From positions 3,906,001 through 3,970,000 of the forward strand of contig OZ023269.1 in NCBI GenBank assembly GCA_964006375.1: DNA of 64,000 nt, in the 5' to 3' direction. Made by a program: the position numbers and the translations under genes. Every line of letters starts with the position of its first letter. Position 1 is the first letter of the stretch. Positions 47,141 to 61,411 of the stretch are shown piece after piece. Source of the stretch: Tillus elongatus (Eukaryota; Arthropoda; Insecta; Coleoptera; Cleridae). Under the pieces are notes generated by a model. It did not search any database. It saw only the letters and a list, made by a program, of their open reading frames with translations, and had not been told where the DNA came from.

Positions 47141-47480
47141 AGTATGATTGGGCCTAATTATTTTCAACATTTACTTCAATACTATGCTATGTTTTCAAGT
47201 GAAACGATTTAGTTTTTTAATTTCTCGCGAAATTCATTAGTGATATTTCAAAACACCACATCTTATAAACGAATAGACCGAATTTCAAAAAAAAAGCGAT
47301 GTATATGGAGTCAAAAGCTCTCTTCAACGAGCTGTCACATGACCCCTATTCCCATTTGAAAAAATTTGAAAGTTGACAGACTGAGAATTTGTGTTGGTGG
47401 TGACACACTATCGCATTTTTTTCTTTCATTTCATTTTAGAGTTATTTGATCAGATTGTTGTTATTCTGATAAATTTTTTA
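47141..47480. other. No feature recognised (intron)
   Basis: Possibly the 3' part of the mariner fragment; no inverted end found. Confidence 0.45.
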
Positions 47481-47980
<500 letters not shown>

Positions 47981-48232
47981 CTGTCCCGTAATTACAAACC
48001 ACAATCAAATAACAACATTATTTTATGGTATCTAGGCACTATATAGACTGTCCCATAATCATAGTTGTCTGCTTGGACACTAGCCAAAACTCAAGCACGT
48101 AATCCTGCTTACATCTGCCCCCCATTAGAAGACAAAAATTATCCGTAGGAAATTTTTTCTAAAAAAAAACGACATTACAAAAGAGTAAAACATGGTAGCC
48201 GTCTGGAATACCTAGTGAAAAGCCTAACTAGC

Positions 48233-48257
48233 TAACCTAACCTAACTTAACCTAACC
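48233..48257. repeat. CCTAA-type short tandem (telomere-like)
   Basis: CTAACCTAACCTAACTTAACC resembles the complement of the insect telomere unit TTAGG. Confidence 0.6.
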
Positions 48258-49560
48258 CGTACCTTGGTTTATAAACACTGGATTTGTTTAAACAATGGCT
48301 ATCGTGGTGAAATTGAAGGCTGGTCCTTGTTGGCGTCTCACGATGCTGCTGTAGCTTTAGTGAACTAACAGCTCAGTGCAGTACTGCACCTGGCTTCGAC
48401 TTGGCTCACCCGAAGGAGTTGATTATACTGTGGCTACCTCAATCTGTCTATCATCCCGTCGTCGTTCCGCTGATTCTGCAACACCAAAGATGTCTGGGTT
48501 CACCATGTACTAGCTAATTGTTATATCACGCCCCGATCGAACTTCTGCTCGCTTGCACTTAACCCTAGCGCCGACTAGGAATGCTAGGTTGCCTGGCCAA
48601 GCTTGCCAGTTCCTGGCGACATAAGGGCATTCTCATTGTGTATTAACGCTGCCCATGGTTTTGCCATAAAAGTAACTGCTGCCAAACCACCAAATTTCTC
48701 TTCATCCTGGACTATCTCTCCGACTTTACTTGGTTTAGGACAGACGCCTTCCCATAAGTTACTAGGAAATGTATGTCTGCCTAACAAACAACGCAGTCAC
48801 CCTCCACAAGACAACCATTGACTTTTGCCTAGAGGTGTTGTTTGGCTTTACTCTTAATCTTTTTTCACTTGACTATCCTCTCTGCAAGGCTAGTATTACC
48901 CCTTTGCCTTAGGACGCTGCTTCTTCAAAACTATCATCCATTATAATCTTTGTACCCCGTATTTCCATTAGGTTATGTCTGGGCTTCGTCACATCATCTG
49001 AGGCTGAAGAGACACCGGTGCTGTGCTTCAAGTTGCTGCATTCGTCTGCTGTAACCTGCTTGACCTTGTACCATACCATGCCTCTAAAGTCTTTAACGAT
49101 ACTGTTACTATCTCCGAAACTCTTTTTCACTTACGCGAACCCTACTTGTAGCAACTAAGTCCGTTTGCGTTCACCTTGTTTTATGATAAGTCTGTTACTT
49201 GGCTTCCGCGAGTTACTGTTTAAGTTCATTGTGTGCTATCTTTTAACAGAGCCCGGTCGCGTTCATCTTTCGGCAGTAAGCCTTTGTATTGTCCTGTTAA
49301 CACTACCTTGCTCCCCACACTGTCTATCCGTTTAACCATTTCGCACTACTGGCCAAGTCTTTCGTTAAGTTTTTCGAAAACTATGTCCTTTAAACTGGCA
49401 CTGCGTCTTCCTCAACAATGTCTGTTCACCTTTCCCTGGGAGTCCGGTACGAACATTGAGCTGTTATGTTACGATGGGTGGGACGCTTTCCTTTCTTGTT
49501 GTAGTGGCACTCACTCTAGTTTAGAACACTAACTTGTTTTTAAAAGTGCAAGGCACCAAG
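48258..49560 (-). other. Unidentified GC-richer block (degraded coding-like sequence)
   Basis: This 1.3-kb block inside the intron is clearly less AT-rich than both flanks. Minus-strand frames at 48909-49130 (VKDFRGMVWYKVKQVTADEC … KIIMDDSFEEAAS) and 48584-48787 have a coding-like composition but match no family I know. The CCTAA run at its left edge and the loss of GC at 49560 suggest an inserted element. I cannot name it. Confidence 0.35.
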
Positions 49561-50240
<680 letters not shown>

Positions 50241-50297
50241 TCAGTTCAATTTAAACCCAATGATTACCTTTTGCTTAATTGATAAATATTTTTTTAG

Positions 50298-51342
50298 GCT
50301 ACTCGATGAACAATTTGAAAGAGAATGGCAGGAGATTTGTAACGACTGTGATGAAGTAGAAGCAAAATCGTTTGATGGTTACAAATCTTTGTTAGACGTT
50401 CATGTCTTTGCTTTGGCTAATATGTTAAAAAGACCTATCATAACAATATCACCTAGTAAAGTTACAACTTCACACCTTCAAGATCAAAAGATTCCATTTA
50501 AAGGCGTTTTCTTACCACTCTGTTGTCCACCAGAAGAATGTTCAAAAGATCCGATCTTAATTTCATATGAAGAGGGGCACTTTACCTCTTTGGTGCCAAT
50601 TGCGAAATCGCCTGCTGACCATTTTAAATTTGCAATACCTCTGTTTGACGTAAATAAAGAATATTTTAACATTTTATTTGAAGTAGATCCAGGCCTAAAT
50701 TTTGACTGGTTGTTTGACGATTATGTATCCTTAAGTGCCTGTAATAGTGAAGACACGATGACAACATATTTTGACACTGTGACTTCTAAGTATACAAAGA
50801 GGTGTGCCTCTATTACATTCATCAGAACAGACCATATTAATGACCTTCATGAAAACTACATCAAATATATAACAGAATATAATTTGAATGTAAAAGAGAG
50901 TAAAAGCGAAAGTGATGTACCAACAGATATGTCGATATTTTATGGACCATCGACTTCCAAGGAAATTGTCAGGCTGGAAAGAGACCCTGCTGTTGAGAAG
51001 GCCCTCCAGTTAGCTAGATCAGCATTGTATGATATTTCGGCTGCACAGCCACACAATTCTCCTGTGTTTGATTCGGGGGATTCAACAATGGAAGTGGATG
51101 TGTCCACTAGTAAAGAGAACGTTGCTGAGCATAAAGGTGAATCAAAAAGAGAAGAGAAGTCTGTATCTGAAGTGCAAACAATTAGCACCATCGTAAACAA
51201 GGGAACGCTTTTAACAAATCCTAGGGTTGCCTTCGATGCAGCGTTTGCTATAATTCAGCTCGCCTACAAAGTAGGCAATGAAAGGTTCAAGGACGAATTG
51301 AATATATTTATCCGAAAACTGCAAGATTTGCAAGACATATAA
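50298..51342 (+). CDS. OTU deubiquitinase, last exon with the catalytic histidine
   Basis: Acceptor AG at 50296-50297; stop TAA at 51340-51342; 347 codons after the split Arg. Reads LLDEQFEREWQEICND, DVHVFALANMLKRPIITIS, GVFLPLCCPPEECSKDPILI, then SYEEGHFTSLVPIA; the His at 50578-50580 is the expected catalytic base. After the OTU fold comes IPLFDVNKEYFNILFEVDPG with LNFDW, reminiscent of the segment following the OTU domain of Cezanne (OTUD7). The last ~200 residues have a polar Ser/Glu-rich stretch and end VAFDAAFAIIQLAYKVGNER … LQDLQDI without an A20 zinc finger. The frame from 50176 upstream of the acceptor is intron read-through. Trabid or A20 are the alternatives for the family name. 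Confidence 0.92.
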
Positions 51343-51385
51343 ACGACAGTTTTTACAGGTAATAACTATTTAGGTATTTATATGT

Positions 51386-51391
51386 AATAAA
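51386..51391 (+). terminator. Poly(A) signal of the OTU gene
   Basis: AATAAA 44 bases after the stop codon. Confidence 0.65.
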
Positions 51392-51535
51392 ACTTCCAAA
51401 CAACAGACATGTGGCACACATGCACATGTTTGTTGTTGGGAATTGTCTAGTGTTGTGAGATAAAATGAGACCTGAAATTATTTTTTTTAATTTTTACATT
51501 TTGATGTGTAAATACTGAAGTGTATTTTCTTTCAA

Positions 51536-52745
51536 GTGATACCTTTTTGTTATGTCAATCATTTGATTTATTATGCGTTGCTCAACAGTATTCTTAGCTA
51601 TGAAATATTGGCTTGGGGAGGTGCATACACCAATGTATCTAACTTGTTAAAAAATTTACAAAAAAGACTATTGAAGATAATCAACGATAATAATTTTATT
51701 GTTAACAATCCTCTAAACTAGAGGTGTGCGAAGCTTCGAAATTCCGAACCGAACCCGAACTCGAACCGAACCTTCGGTTCGAAAATATGTTCGCACTAGC
51801 GATGTTGAAATAGTTCGAAGTTCGAAATATGTAATTCTTCAAAATAGTTCGAAGTTCGTTGCTCAAAAATACTTCGAAATTTAACTTTACAGGCATTGAA
51901 TGTTGCCAAAAGTAGCGAAGTTGCGGCCCCTTCAACTCGGTAGCGGCGCTTTAAACTCATTGAGTCGATAGCGTAGTTTCAGGAGATTTCACTCATGCAT
52001 ATTTTTGACAGTAGATGGGACACATTGAGACACGACGGAGCCATTTGGCAGTCACAGAATTATTTTGCTTGTATATCCTAGCCTCCCAACACCTATTTCA
52101 GTAACAACATTATGATGGCGGTGTTACAGATTGCTTTTGGAAAACACTGGTTTCAACATGCTTTATTACACAGTGAGCCAAAACAGTTAAGTATTCACAA
52201 TCAGGAGACAGTTCTAACTTGTGAGTGGTTATTTTATACCTATCATGCTCACTTTGAATCCTCCCAATCTGTTTCCTAAAACTGTCTAGCCAATACCAAA
52301 CAACAACATATTTATAACTGAGCTTATCTATAGATCTAGAAATCTAAAAAAAGTTTCAAATATTTTGTGTTTTTGATTTAATGTTGACCCATCTCCACAA
52401 CGATCAGAACCGGAAGGCATTTTCACCCAATCAACCAGCAAATTTGTCGAATCCTTCCTTTTTGTAAAAAGAGTGGGAATCTTTTACATATCAAATATTG
52501 TATGTTACAATATTCCAAAATTTTGTATTTAAGGAAATGATATATGAACACTGAAGAATTTTGGGTAGTTCGATGTTCGATTTTGAATTTCTAAGAAGTT
52601 CGAAGTTCGAGTGTGAACCTTAGACATACTATTTCAGAGGTTCGAAGTTCGAGGCAACATATTTGCTTGGGTTCGTTCACAGTTCGGTTCGAACAAAACA
52701 TGGGTTCGCACACCTCTACTCTAAACATTGAAGAACTTTATTAAC
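51536..52745 (+). pseudogene. Non-LTR RT C-terminal relic, split by a hAT-type insertion
   Basis: Reads YYALLNSILSYEILAWGGAY, LLKNLQKRLLKIINDNNFIV then NNPLN up to the insertion. Removing the 1000-bp insert and one target copy continues it as IEELY and a stop (52727-52745). This is the RT thumb region of Jockey/CR1-type elements. It was dead before or after the insertion; the rest of the element is absent. Confidence 0.75.
51719..52718. mobile_element. Non-autonomous hAT-type element, 1000 bp, exact 8-bp target duplication
   Basis: Ends TAGAGGTGTGCGAA and TTCGCACACCTCTA are perfect complements over 14 bases. CTCTAAAC flanks it at 51711-51718 and 52719-52726, the length expected for hAT. The subterminal parts are packed with GTTCGAAGTTCGA motifs. 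No transposase frame. Confidence 0.93.
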
Positions 52746-54444
<1,699 letters not shown>

Positions 54445-54446
<2 letters not shown>

Positions 54447-55354
54447 AAGCAAAGGGTTCACGTTGTGGACCAGTCCTCTTTAATCTTTTTATCAATGATG
54501 TCACACATTCACTTAAGCATAGTCAGATTTTGATGTTTGCTGATGATATCAAAATTTTCAAGATTGTTCGTTCCAGACAGGACGCTTTACTTTTACAGGA
54601 AGACTTAAATCGTTATGCTCGGTGGTGTGGTGAGAATCTTCTGACTCTGAATGTTGATAACTGTTTCTGCATTACATTCACTAGAGCTCAGTTTCCCATT
54701 GACTTTCTGTACTTCATGGAGTCTAGTGCTTTACAGAGGAAGAAAATGATTAAAGACTTGGGCATTGTATTGGATAGGGAATTATCTTTTAAGGATCACA
54801 TAGAATACATAGTATCTAAAGCATATAAAATGTTAGGATTTATTCATAGATCAACTCTAGATTTTTCATGCAATAGCTTGAGAAGACTGTATTGTGGTCT
54901 GGTTCGCTCTTTATTGGAATGCTCTTCTGTAGTCTGGAGTCCGAATTACAATATTTATATCAATCAGATTGAGGCCATACAAAATAGATTCTTAAGAATT
55001 TGCGCTTACAGAATGGGCTTGCAGAGAAATGATCTTAACTTTTCTTATTTGCGGAATCGGTTGCACTTGCAGTCACTCTGTGGTAGAGGGATTGTCAGTG
55101 ATGTTTGTTTTTTGCATTAATTATTAGTGAATAAAATTGATAGTCCTTCTTTGCTTGAGTTAGTCTCTCTAAGGATTCCAGACCGCACGAGAGCAAGGGA
55201 GGTTTTTGTGGTTCCCTTCCATCGAACCAATTATGGCTTTTTCAGTCCGATGTCGAGAGTGGCAAGAACTTCAAATGAGTATTCGGAGCTCTTGGATATG
55301 TTTGATGATTCTGACCGTTCAATTAGAGGCATTTTGAGACGTGTTATTGATTGA
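54445..55354 (+). pseudogene. Non-LTR reverse transcriptase, C-terminal half (Jockey/CR1 type)
   Basis: Begins inside the RT palm: KGSRCGPVLFNLFINDV, then MFADDIKIFKIVRSRQD (catalytic pair), RYARWCGENLLTLNVDNC, KMIKDLGIVLDRELSFKDHI, LVRSLLECSSVVWSPNYNIY and QNRFLRICAYRMGLQRND. A stop at 55118 is followed in frame by NKIDSPSLLELVSLRIPDRT … RGILRRVID to 55354. There is no RNase H. AATAAATAAA near 55479 marks the 3' end. The 5' two thirds are missing and replaced by the inverted 3' copy. Confidence 0.88.
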
Positions 55355-55496
55355 ATTGTCATACATACGGTGTACAGGTTATGTTTTGCTTTTTTGTTAT
55401 GTTCTCATATTGAGATAGGTTATTTAAGACTAATGTGGTTTTAGATGTTCTTATTATTATTGTAAATGGTTGATCGAATAAATAAATATACACACA

Positions 55497-56752
55497 CGTG
55501 TCATCAACAACACTTTTATACCACAGCATTTGCTAAAACACAAAAAGATTATTATGTGTATTTTTATGTTGATATTGTATTTTTTCAGCTTGTAAAACTT
55601 AATTATAGGAACTTATAGTTTCTAGTTATTCTTTCAATTTAGCTTTTTAGTTTTTCGTTTTAATATGTATGTTTAATATGTTATAATTTGCATTATTTGT
55701 TAAAGATTTTCTACGTTTGTATTTAGATTTTTCAATTTTCAATGTCCTAATAATTATAATAAATTAAACTAATATCTGATTTGTGAAGTTTTATTTCTGA
55801 ACACCCCGAAAGGCCAAAGATGATAAGCATATTTTTGTTAATCAAGCGTCTGAAGAAATATCACAAGCACATATTTAAATCCAGCTACACGTAACCTGAA
55901 GGAAATTTTCAAGCAGTTTTTGGTAGAATCTTATTAAAAAAACACCCACGGTACGGTAGTATTTAGGCTCTAAGCCCTCGTGGTGTGTTGTTGAAATATG
56001 AAAAATTGTTATTATACCGCAAGTCTCAGGCTTATTATTAGACATGTAAGATTGATGATAATAAATGATATACCAGGGTATGTCGATATATACGGTGGGC
56101 GGCAAAATTAAAAAATAAATTCATTAAAATTTGTGTGATTTATGTTTTGATGAAATGCTCGTACACGTCAACTCTTAGTTTTCAAAAATACACATTTTTT
56201 TCATCAAGTTTGCGTTTCTCCCACTCCTACTTTTCAAATATGTCATCAACGGGTTTTTTTTTAACGACATCCCACGTTTTTTATTTTATTTTGATAGATC
56301 ATTAAATTGTCTACAGTTCCATCAAAATGTTGAGACCTTACATTGTTAAATGTTCGAATGCAAGTCATTTAAAGAGTGGAAAACATAACCTCTATCCAAA
56401 ACAACCACCAAAAGATAACGAATAAGATAAGATTATTTCTTGTAAATAAAATGTTCAGAATTGTATCCACAAGTAGGTAATAATCAATAATGCAAAAGAA
56501 TCAGGTGTATGTCATTGTCAAATGAACGTTATTCTCGATAACATAAGTCTCTTTTGAAAGTTAATCAAGTATGGCACATTTAAGTGAAACTCAACATACA
56601 GACATTTTAATTCTTGTTGATAAAACCAGAACACGGCAAGAAGTGTGCAATTTGTTTAATGCGCAATATTCGGATCGTTCATTGTGAGTAAAATCAAAGT
56701 GAAATTCAGAGTAACTGGGCATGTTAAACACATGCAAAATGCAGGGCGTCCT
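55497..56752 (+). repeat. Second copy of the 19.4-22.1 kb segment (uninserted)
   Basis: Aligns with 19395-20412 and 21955-22140, without the 1.54-kb retroelement. It contains the left inverted end of the mariner-like element (from about 56148) and its start codon at 56571. About 70 bp near 55935-56015 are absent from the first copy. Confidence 0.9.
56571..56752 (+). pseudogene. Mariner-like transposase, N-terminal fragment
   Basis: Reads MAHLSETQHTDILILVDKTR, RQEVCNLFNAQYSDRSL and a stop. After a one-base shift: SKIKVKFRVTGHVKHMQNAG RPK. This is the helix-turn-helix part of the same transposase as at 21958. The element is cut off at about 56752. Confidence 0.85.
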
Positions 56753-57033
56753 AAGTACTATTTCAACTACAGAAGAGTGCACATCGTTAACTGTAACAAA
56801 GAGAAACGGCGGACAAAGACTAGTTCTGTCTTGTTATGGAACAGTGGGTATTGTTTTTTAGTGGACTTAGAATTGTTCTGATTTCATATTTTAGTGATAT
56901 AATATTGTATGTTATAGATATAGACTTTTTCAAATTTGCATACTATTTTGGTTTTGGAGAAAAAAATGTTACCTTCAAGAGGAATGAAGATTGTAGATGT
57001 GAGTAAGTAAATAATGAAGTATTTTGCTTTAGG
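56753..57033. other. No gene recognised
   Basis: Ends with a plausible acceptor (GCTTTAG) before 57034. Confidence 0.4.
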
Positions 57034-57208
57034 ATATTCCACAAAAGACATCAGAAATCCAAAATGAAGACTTAAATAATATCTCTTCTTCGGAGTCAGA
57101 TCCATTTGGGGGAGTTGATGAAGACTTGGACCCTGATTTTAAAATTTCTGATCAAATTCCAAAGAATAAACAAAGACTGAGTTTACAAGAGTCTGCTTCT
57201 GATTGTTC

Positions 57209-57220
57209 AACCTCATCCTT
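57209..57220. repeat. 12-bp target duplication (left)
   Basis: AACCTCATCCTT; the right copy is at 58329-58340. Confidence 0.93.
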
Positions 57221-58328
57221 TTTTTTCCCTTAGGGCTCGTCCGCAGCCTTGCCGCCCCGATAGCACTGCAACCTTTTGTTGATTGCACATACCCTTAGTC
57301 TTACTCCACCCATTCCAAAATCACTGTGCCTTGAACTAGTCTGCACAGCGATTGGTAGGGTGAAGTTTTATATTGCTCTGTCTCCGGTCTAGACTGACCG
57401 TAGATCAGTTGTCTTTTGCGGTCCAGAGCTTTACATTCGCACAAGATGTGCTGGGCTGATTCCTCCCCCTCGCTGCAGAGTCTGCATGCGAGGTCCCCTT
57501 CGAATCGCCCCATTTTTTATGCAGGTGTTTCTTGACGGCCATGTGTCCCATCAAGAGACCTGTTGTGTTTCTGAGCTGTCCTCTGCTAAGATTTAGCAGC
57601 TCCACAGCTTTCTTTGAACTGGGTCCGTCAATTATTGACTTCCCATGTCTGAGCCCTGGACAGTCCGCCCAGTACACCTTGTGTTGGTTTCTGACCCAGG
57701 ACTTAATGGCTCCCCTGGCAGTGCTCTTTGACACGCCCAGAGCCGGTTCTGGTCCCATAAATGGTTCTGCTGACCCTCTCTTCGCGAGTCTCTCAGCTTC
57801 TTCATTGCCTTTGACCCCCGAGTGACCCGGCACCCAGATGAGGGTCGCCTCATTCTGCCCAGCCAGGTCGCTCGTCTCGTCTCGGCACTCACTCACCAGC
57901 CAGGAATTTACCTGTGGGCTACTTAGGGCTGCCGGGCTGTCTGTGGCTATGAGGATCCGCTTGTTGGTGTAGCCCCTCCTCTTGTTCTCCCGCACACAGT
58001 GCAGGATGGCGTACATCTCGGCCTGAAACACCGTTGCATGGGCTCCGAGGGAAATACTATGACTTACCCTCGGTCCTTCCGAGTAAATACTTGCCCCCGT
58101 CCCACGCTCCCCGCCGGATCCGTCCGTGAACCAGACGAGCGCGCCCCGTGGTATGCCCGGCGTCCCCTCCCGCCATGCCTCGCGGTCGGGGATTACCACT
58201 GTAAAGTTGTTTTCCCTGCACATTCGCGGGCTCGCGAAGTCTGACCTCATTTCAAGCATGGGCTCCTTCACGATCTCCTGAATTTTGCAGTGGCCCTTGT
58301 GGCCTGGGTTGATCTTCAGTCTACCATT
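57221..58328 (-). mobile_element. 5'-truncated RNase H-type non-LTR insertion with poly(A) end
   Basis: The minus-strand 3' end gives a short A-run (T-run at 57221-57226) next to a perfect 12-bp duplication. The body is the same family as 42970-44132. It splits the DDE-like gene; removing it restores a continuous S-T-S-S-L reading. Confidence 0.93.
57405..58320 (-). pseudogene. RNase H and C-terminal domain of a non-LTR element
   Basis: Minus-strand reading from about 58320: RLKINPGHKGHCKIQEIVKE, ALVWFTDGSGGERGTGASIY (first Asp present), TVFQAEMYAILHCVRENKRR, ILIATDSPAALSSPQ, TLIWVPGHSGVKGNEEAERL (last Asp replaced by Glu), FMGPEPALGVSKSTARGAI, VYWADCPGLRHGKSIIDG. A frameshift near 57510 leads to the zinc-knuckle part at 57301-57513 (CRLCSEGEESAQHILCECKA). 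Upstream residues of the long open frame (58330-58547) belong to the host sequence, not to the element. Truncated, no RT. Confidence 0.9.
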
Positions 58329-59955
58329 AACCTCATCCTTGCATCCAGAAGAAAAACAAAAGACGCGTAAACATGTAAGAAATAAAGCCAACTGGTGACG
58401 AAATAAAATCAAACGATTAAAAAACAGTGGAGAAGCGTATACAGATTGGAAAGGAAAAGACAGACCTGAAAAGAAAATTAAAGCTTCTTGTGGAAAGTGT
58501 CGACTAAAATGTATCGAAAACATTTCTGAGGAGCAGAGAAATACCATTATGAAGGCCTTTTAGGATTTGAAAGATATTAACTGAAAAAGGGACTACATAT
58601 CAAAATATGTTTATTGTAATAAAAAGCAAGATATAGAAAACGTAAAAATGTGGACAAAGAAGAACAACATAAAAATAAACATAGTAGAAAAATATTCACT
58701 TTTATCTACCACTTACTATCTGGACCATCGAAAGTCCAGGTTTGTAAGTTATTTTCCTAAATACTTTGAGTATTAGTGCTCAAACCGTCAGAACAGTTTT
58801 TAATAAAATGAGCTCTGCAGGAAACTTTACAGAAGACCGGAGAGGTAAATCCTGTAAAAACTCATTGTTGGACGTGTCAGTAAAACAATCAGTTCGGAAC
58901 CACATCAATATGTTCGTATTAATTGATAGTCACTATTGTATATAGAAAACATGCCGCAAATACTTGCCTCCAACACTTAACATTTCTAAAATGTTTACGT
59001 TGTATGAAGAATATTGTCTGGAAAGTAACATTGAAAAGAAAGCTACAGAGGGCATGTACAGACATATTTTTACTACCGAATTTAACATATCATTTTTTCA
59101 ATCGAAAAAGGATCTTTGTGATATTTGCCATGAGTATGAGAACAGTTGCCCAAAAGAAAAGTTAGTAAAGGATAAAGAATACAAAGAGCATATGGAAAAT
59201 ACGAGTTAGCGTGAAAGCTTAAAAATACAGATAACAAGAAAGCCAAGGAAAATGATTCCTTTTGTGCTGCAGTGTTTGATTTGCAGCAGGTATTATCAGC
59301 ACCAAAAACAGAAGTTGGACTCGCTTATTACAAATTAAAAATGTCTGTCTTTAACTTTACAGTTTTTAACCTGGCATCCAAAGAGGCATGAGTCTATAGC
59401 AAAAAGAGGATCTTCCGAAATTGGTAGATGCCTCCTCCTCCTTTTTCTTAAACAACAAGTTAGAAATGAAATTAAGGAGTTTTCTCTTTTTTTCGGATAA
59501 CTGTCCTGGGCAGAACACGAATAAGTTTCTGTATTGCCTTTATAATTACCTAACACAAAAGTATGCAATAAAAATTCAGCACGCCTTCTTACAGAGGGGC
59601 CACACTCAAAACGAAGGTTATTCTGTGCACAGCGTTATTGAGAAAGCAGCAAGAAATGTATAATCAGATCAATGGTACACCCTCGTTAAAACGTCAAGGA
59701 GAAAGAATTCATATGTTGTAATTGAAATGGGTCAAGAAAATATATTTGATTTAAAGAAGTTACAACAAAGAACCTCCTTGAATTGGGAGAAAAACGAGAC
59801 GTACGAAAAAGTTTGCTGGGGTGAAATAAAAATGATCCAAACAAACCTGGAATATCGAAATATTATCTTTTATAGAGAAGGGTACAAAAATGAAAACACT
59901 GTTAAAAAACGTCATATTTGGAGAAAACAAACAACTTCAACTACAACAACTTTAT

Positions 59956-60454
59956 AAATAAGTAATACCTTTGACAAAAAAAGTATGAACAACAAAAAAG
60001 TTATTTTTTCTGAAATTGACCGTTCAACTAACATAGTCGTGAAACAAATGACTCTGATAATGACCATTAACATGTAACATTTTGGTTGAGTTTCTGGCTT
60101 TGAATATTCAAATTTAAGTTTTGTTACCAATATATATTTGATACCATTATAATAAATAATTTTGTTTATGTTTGTGTCTAAGTTAGGTATATTTTGTTGA
60201 AGCAGAACAATTCTATGTCACAATATAAATTTGTATAATATTATATTTATGGAGTTGGAATAGGTGACATCTCACAGGTATTCTATATCCACAATTTGTG
60301 TAAAATCTAACTTTTAGTCAAATATAATTTATATTAATGGAAAAACAGACAAAACAAATATACATTTAGCTATTTTCAATAAAAATATTCATTGGTATTT
60401 TAGTGAAATAAAAGAAAACCTCTGCTGTAAAATTTGTGTTCTGCTCTAAAGGGA
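59956..60454. other. AT-rich non-coding sequence
   Basis: No feature seen. Confidence 0.5.
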
Positions 60455-61124
60455 CGAAGTAATTATTAGATCATAGACATTTTAAGCTTATAATTTTAAT
60501 ATACTAGTAAGTATGAAAAATACTTACAATTAATACCTCCCTAGTCTCACATCTAATCCACATTATCCTCTACGCCAAGGTGGGTTGCAGAGAATCAATT
60601 GAGGTACGCTGTAGCTGCATTAAATTCAAACAAGCTGAAAAAACATAATATACTACATCACACTGCACTTAAGCAAGAAATATTCACATTAAGTTGGATA
60701 TATGTAATGTTAATGTTTTGCCTTTTGCTTTAATTTTTCTATACACTTTAAAAAGTTATATACTGTAGCAAGATCAGATTTTTAAACTAAGCCACCAGTG
60801 GGTTTTGTAGAAATTGGTGCGAAGTAATCTGGTCTAAAGTCTACAATAGACAGTAAGTAAGGCAATAGCTCAGTTTTCAGACTAATCATTTCAACTTTGT
60901 TACTGTTACTGTTAAAATTACTGAAGTGATTAATATATAACAATAAGCGTTTTCTATTCTATAAACCAAATAGTCTATTGCTATAATATGGTCTTAAAAA
61001 TATAAATTCACAAAAATAACTTCAAACAACGGCAAAAAATCCACAAAAATCCACTATAATGAGGAAGTTGCATATAATTTACTTTTGATGAAAAACGTAT
61101 TTAAAGTACAGCAAAATACTCTAA
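60455..61124 (+). repeat. Long direct repeat, segment 1, second copy
   Basis: Matches 30445-31117; differences are scattered single bases and short indels. Confidence 0.9.
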
Positions 61125-61411
61125 ACAGGTAATAGTCCCTCTTACTTTTAAGGGAAAGTTTTTCAGTCCGCTAGGCACTGGATATTGTCAACTGCGATCC
61201 CGAAGATACAACATATCTCGCCAAGTTCGGTCGCTGGTATGCGCGAGCTTGTAACGTGTAACAATAAAATGTAAATAGACTCACATTCTACACATTGCGT
61301 GTTTATAACTCTATTATAACCCTAACACATTGCGTGTTTATCAAAAAGTGCATCCCAAAGTGATTAACTTCGTTTCTAATTGAAAGAGAATCACCATCTA
61401 CCGCAACATAC
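61125..61411. other. Unassigned 287-bp segment between repeat segments
   Basis: It replaces the 1.04-kb segment of the other copy. ACACATTGCGTGTTTATAA occurs twice in part (near 61296 and 61325). No coding frame. Confidence 0.5.

Larger units (their letters stand above)
57034..59955 (+). pseudogene. Broken DDE-like gene of an insect-expanded family (Sola-like?)
   Basis: Pieces in order: an acidic N-terminus (SEIQNEDLNNISSSESDPFG), a basic NKIKRLKNSGEAYTDWKGK, KASCGKCRLKCIENISEEQR, FNISFFQSKKDLCDICHEYE (59075-59150), SDNCPGQNTNKFLYCLYNYL (59499-59560), and RGHTQNEGYSVHSVIEKAAR. It ends MGQENIFDLKKLQQRTSL … RHIWRKQ. The DNC-GQN and HTQNEGD-like motifs look like an RNase H-fold nuclease core. 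I recall this layout from a multi-copy insect family, and Sola-type transposase is my tentative guess. Many stops and frameshifts, plus a retroelement at 57221-58328. A possible splice acceptor lies at 59361. Not functional. Confidence 0.65.

Noticed and set aside
58330..58547. N-terminal part of the long minus-strand frame at 57405-58547
   Set aside because: It lies beyond the 12-bp duplication, so it is antisense of the DDE-like gene fused by chance to the inserted RNase H frame.
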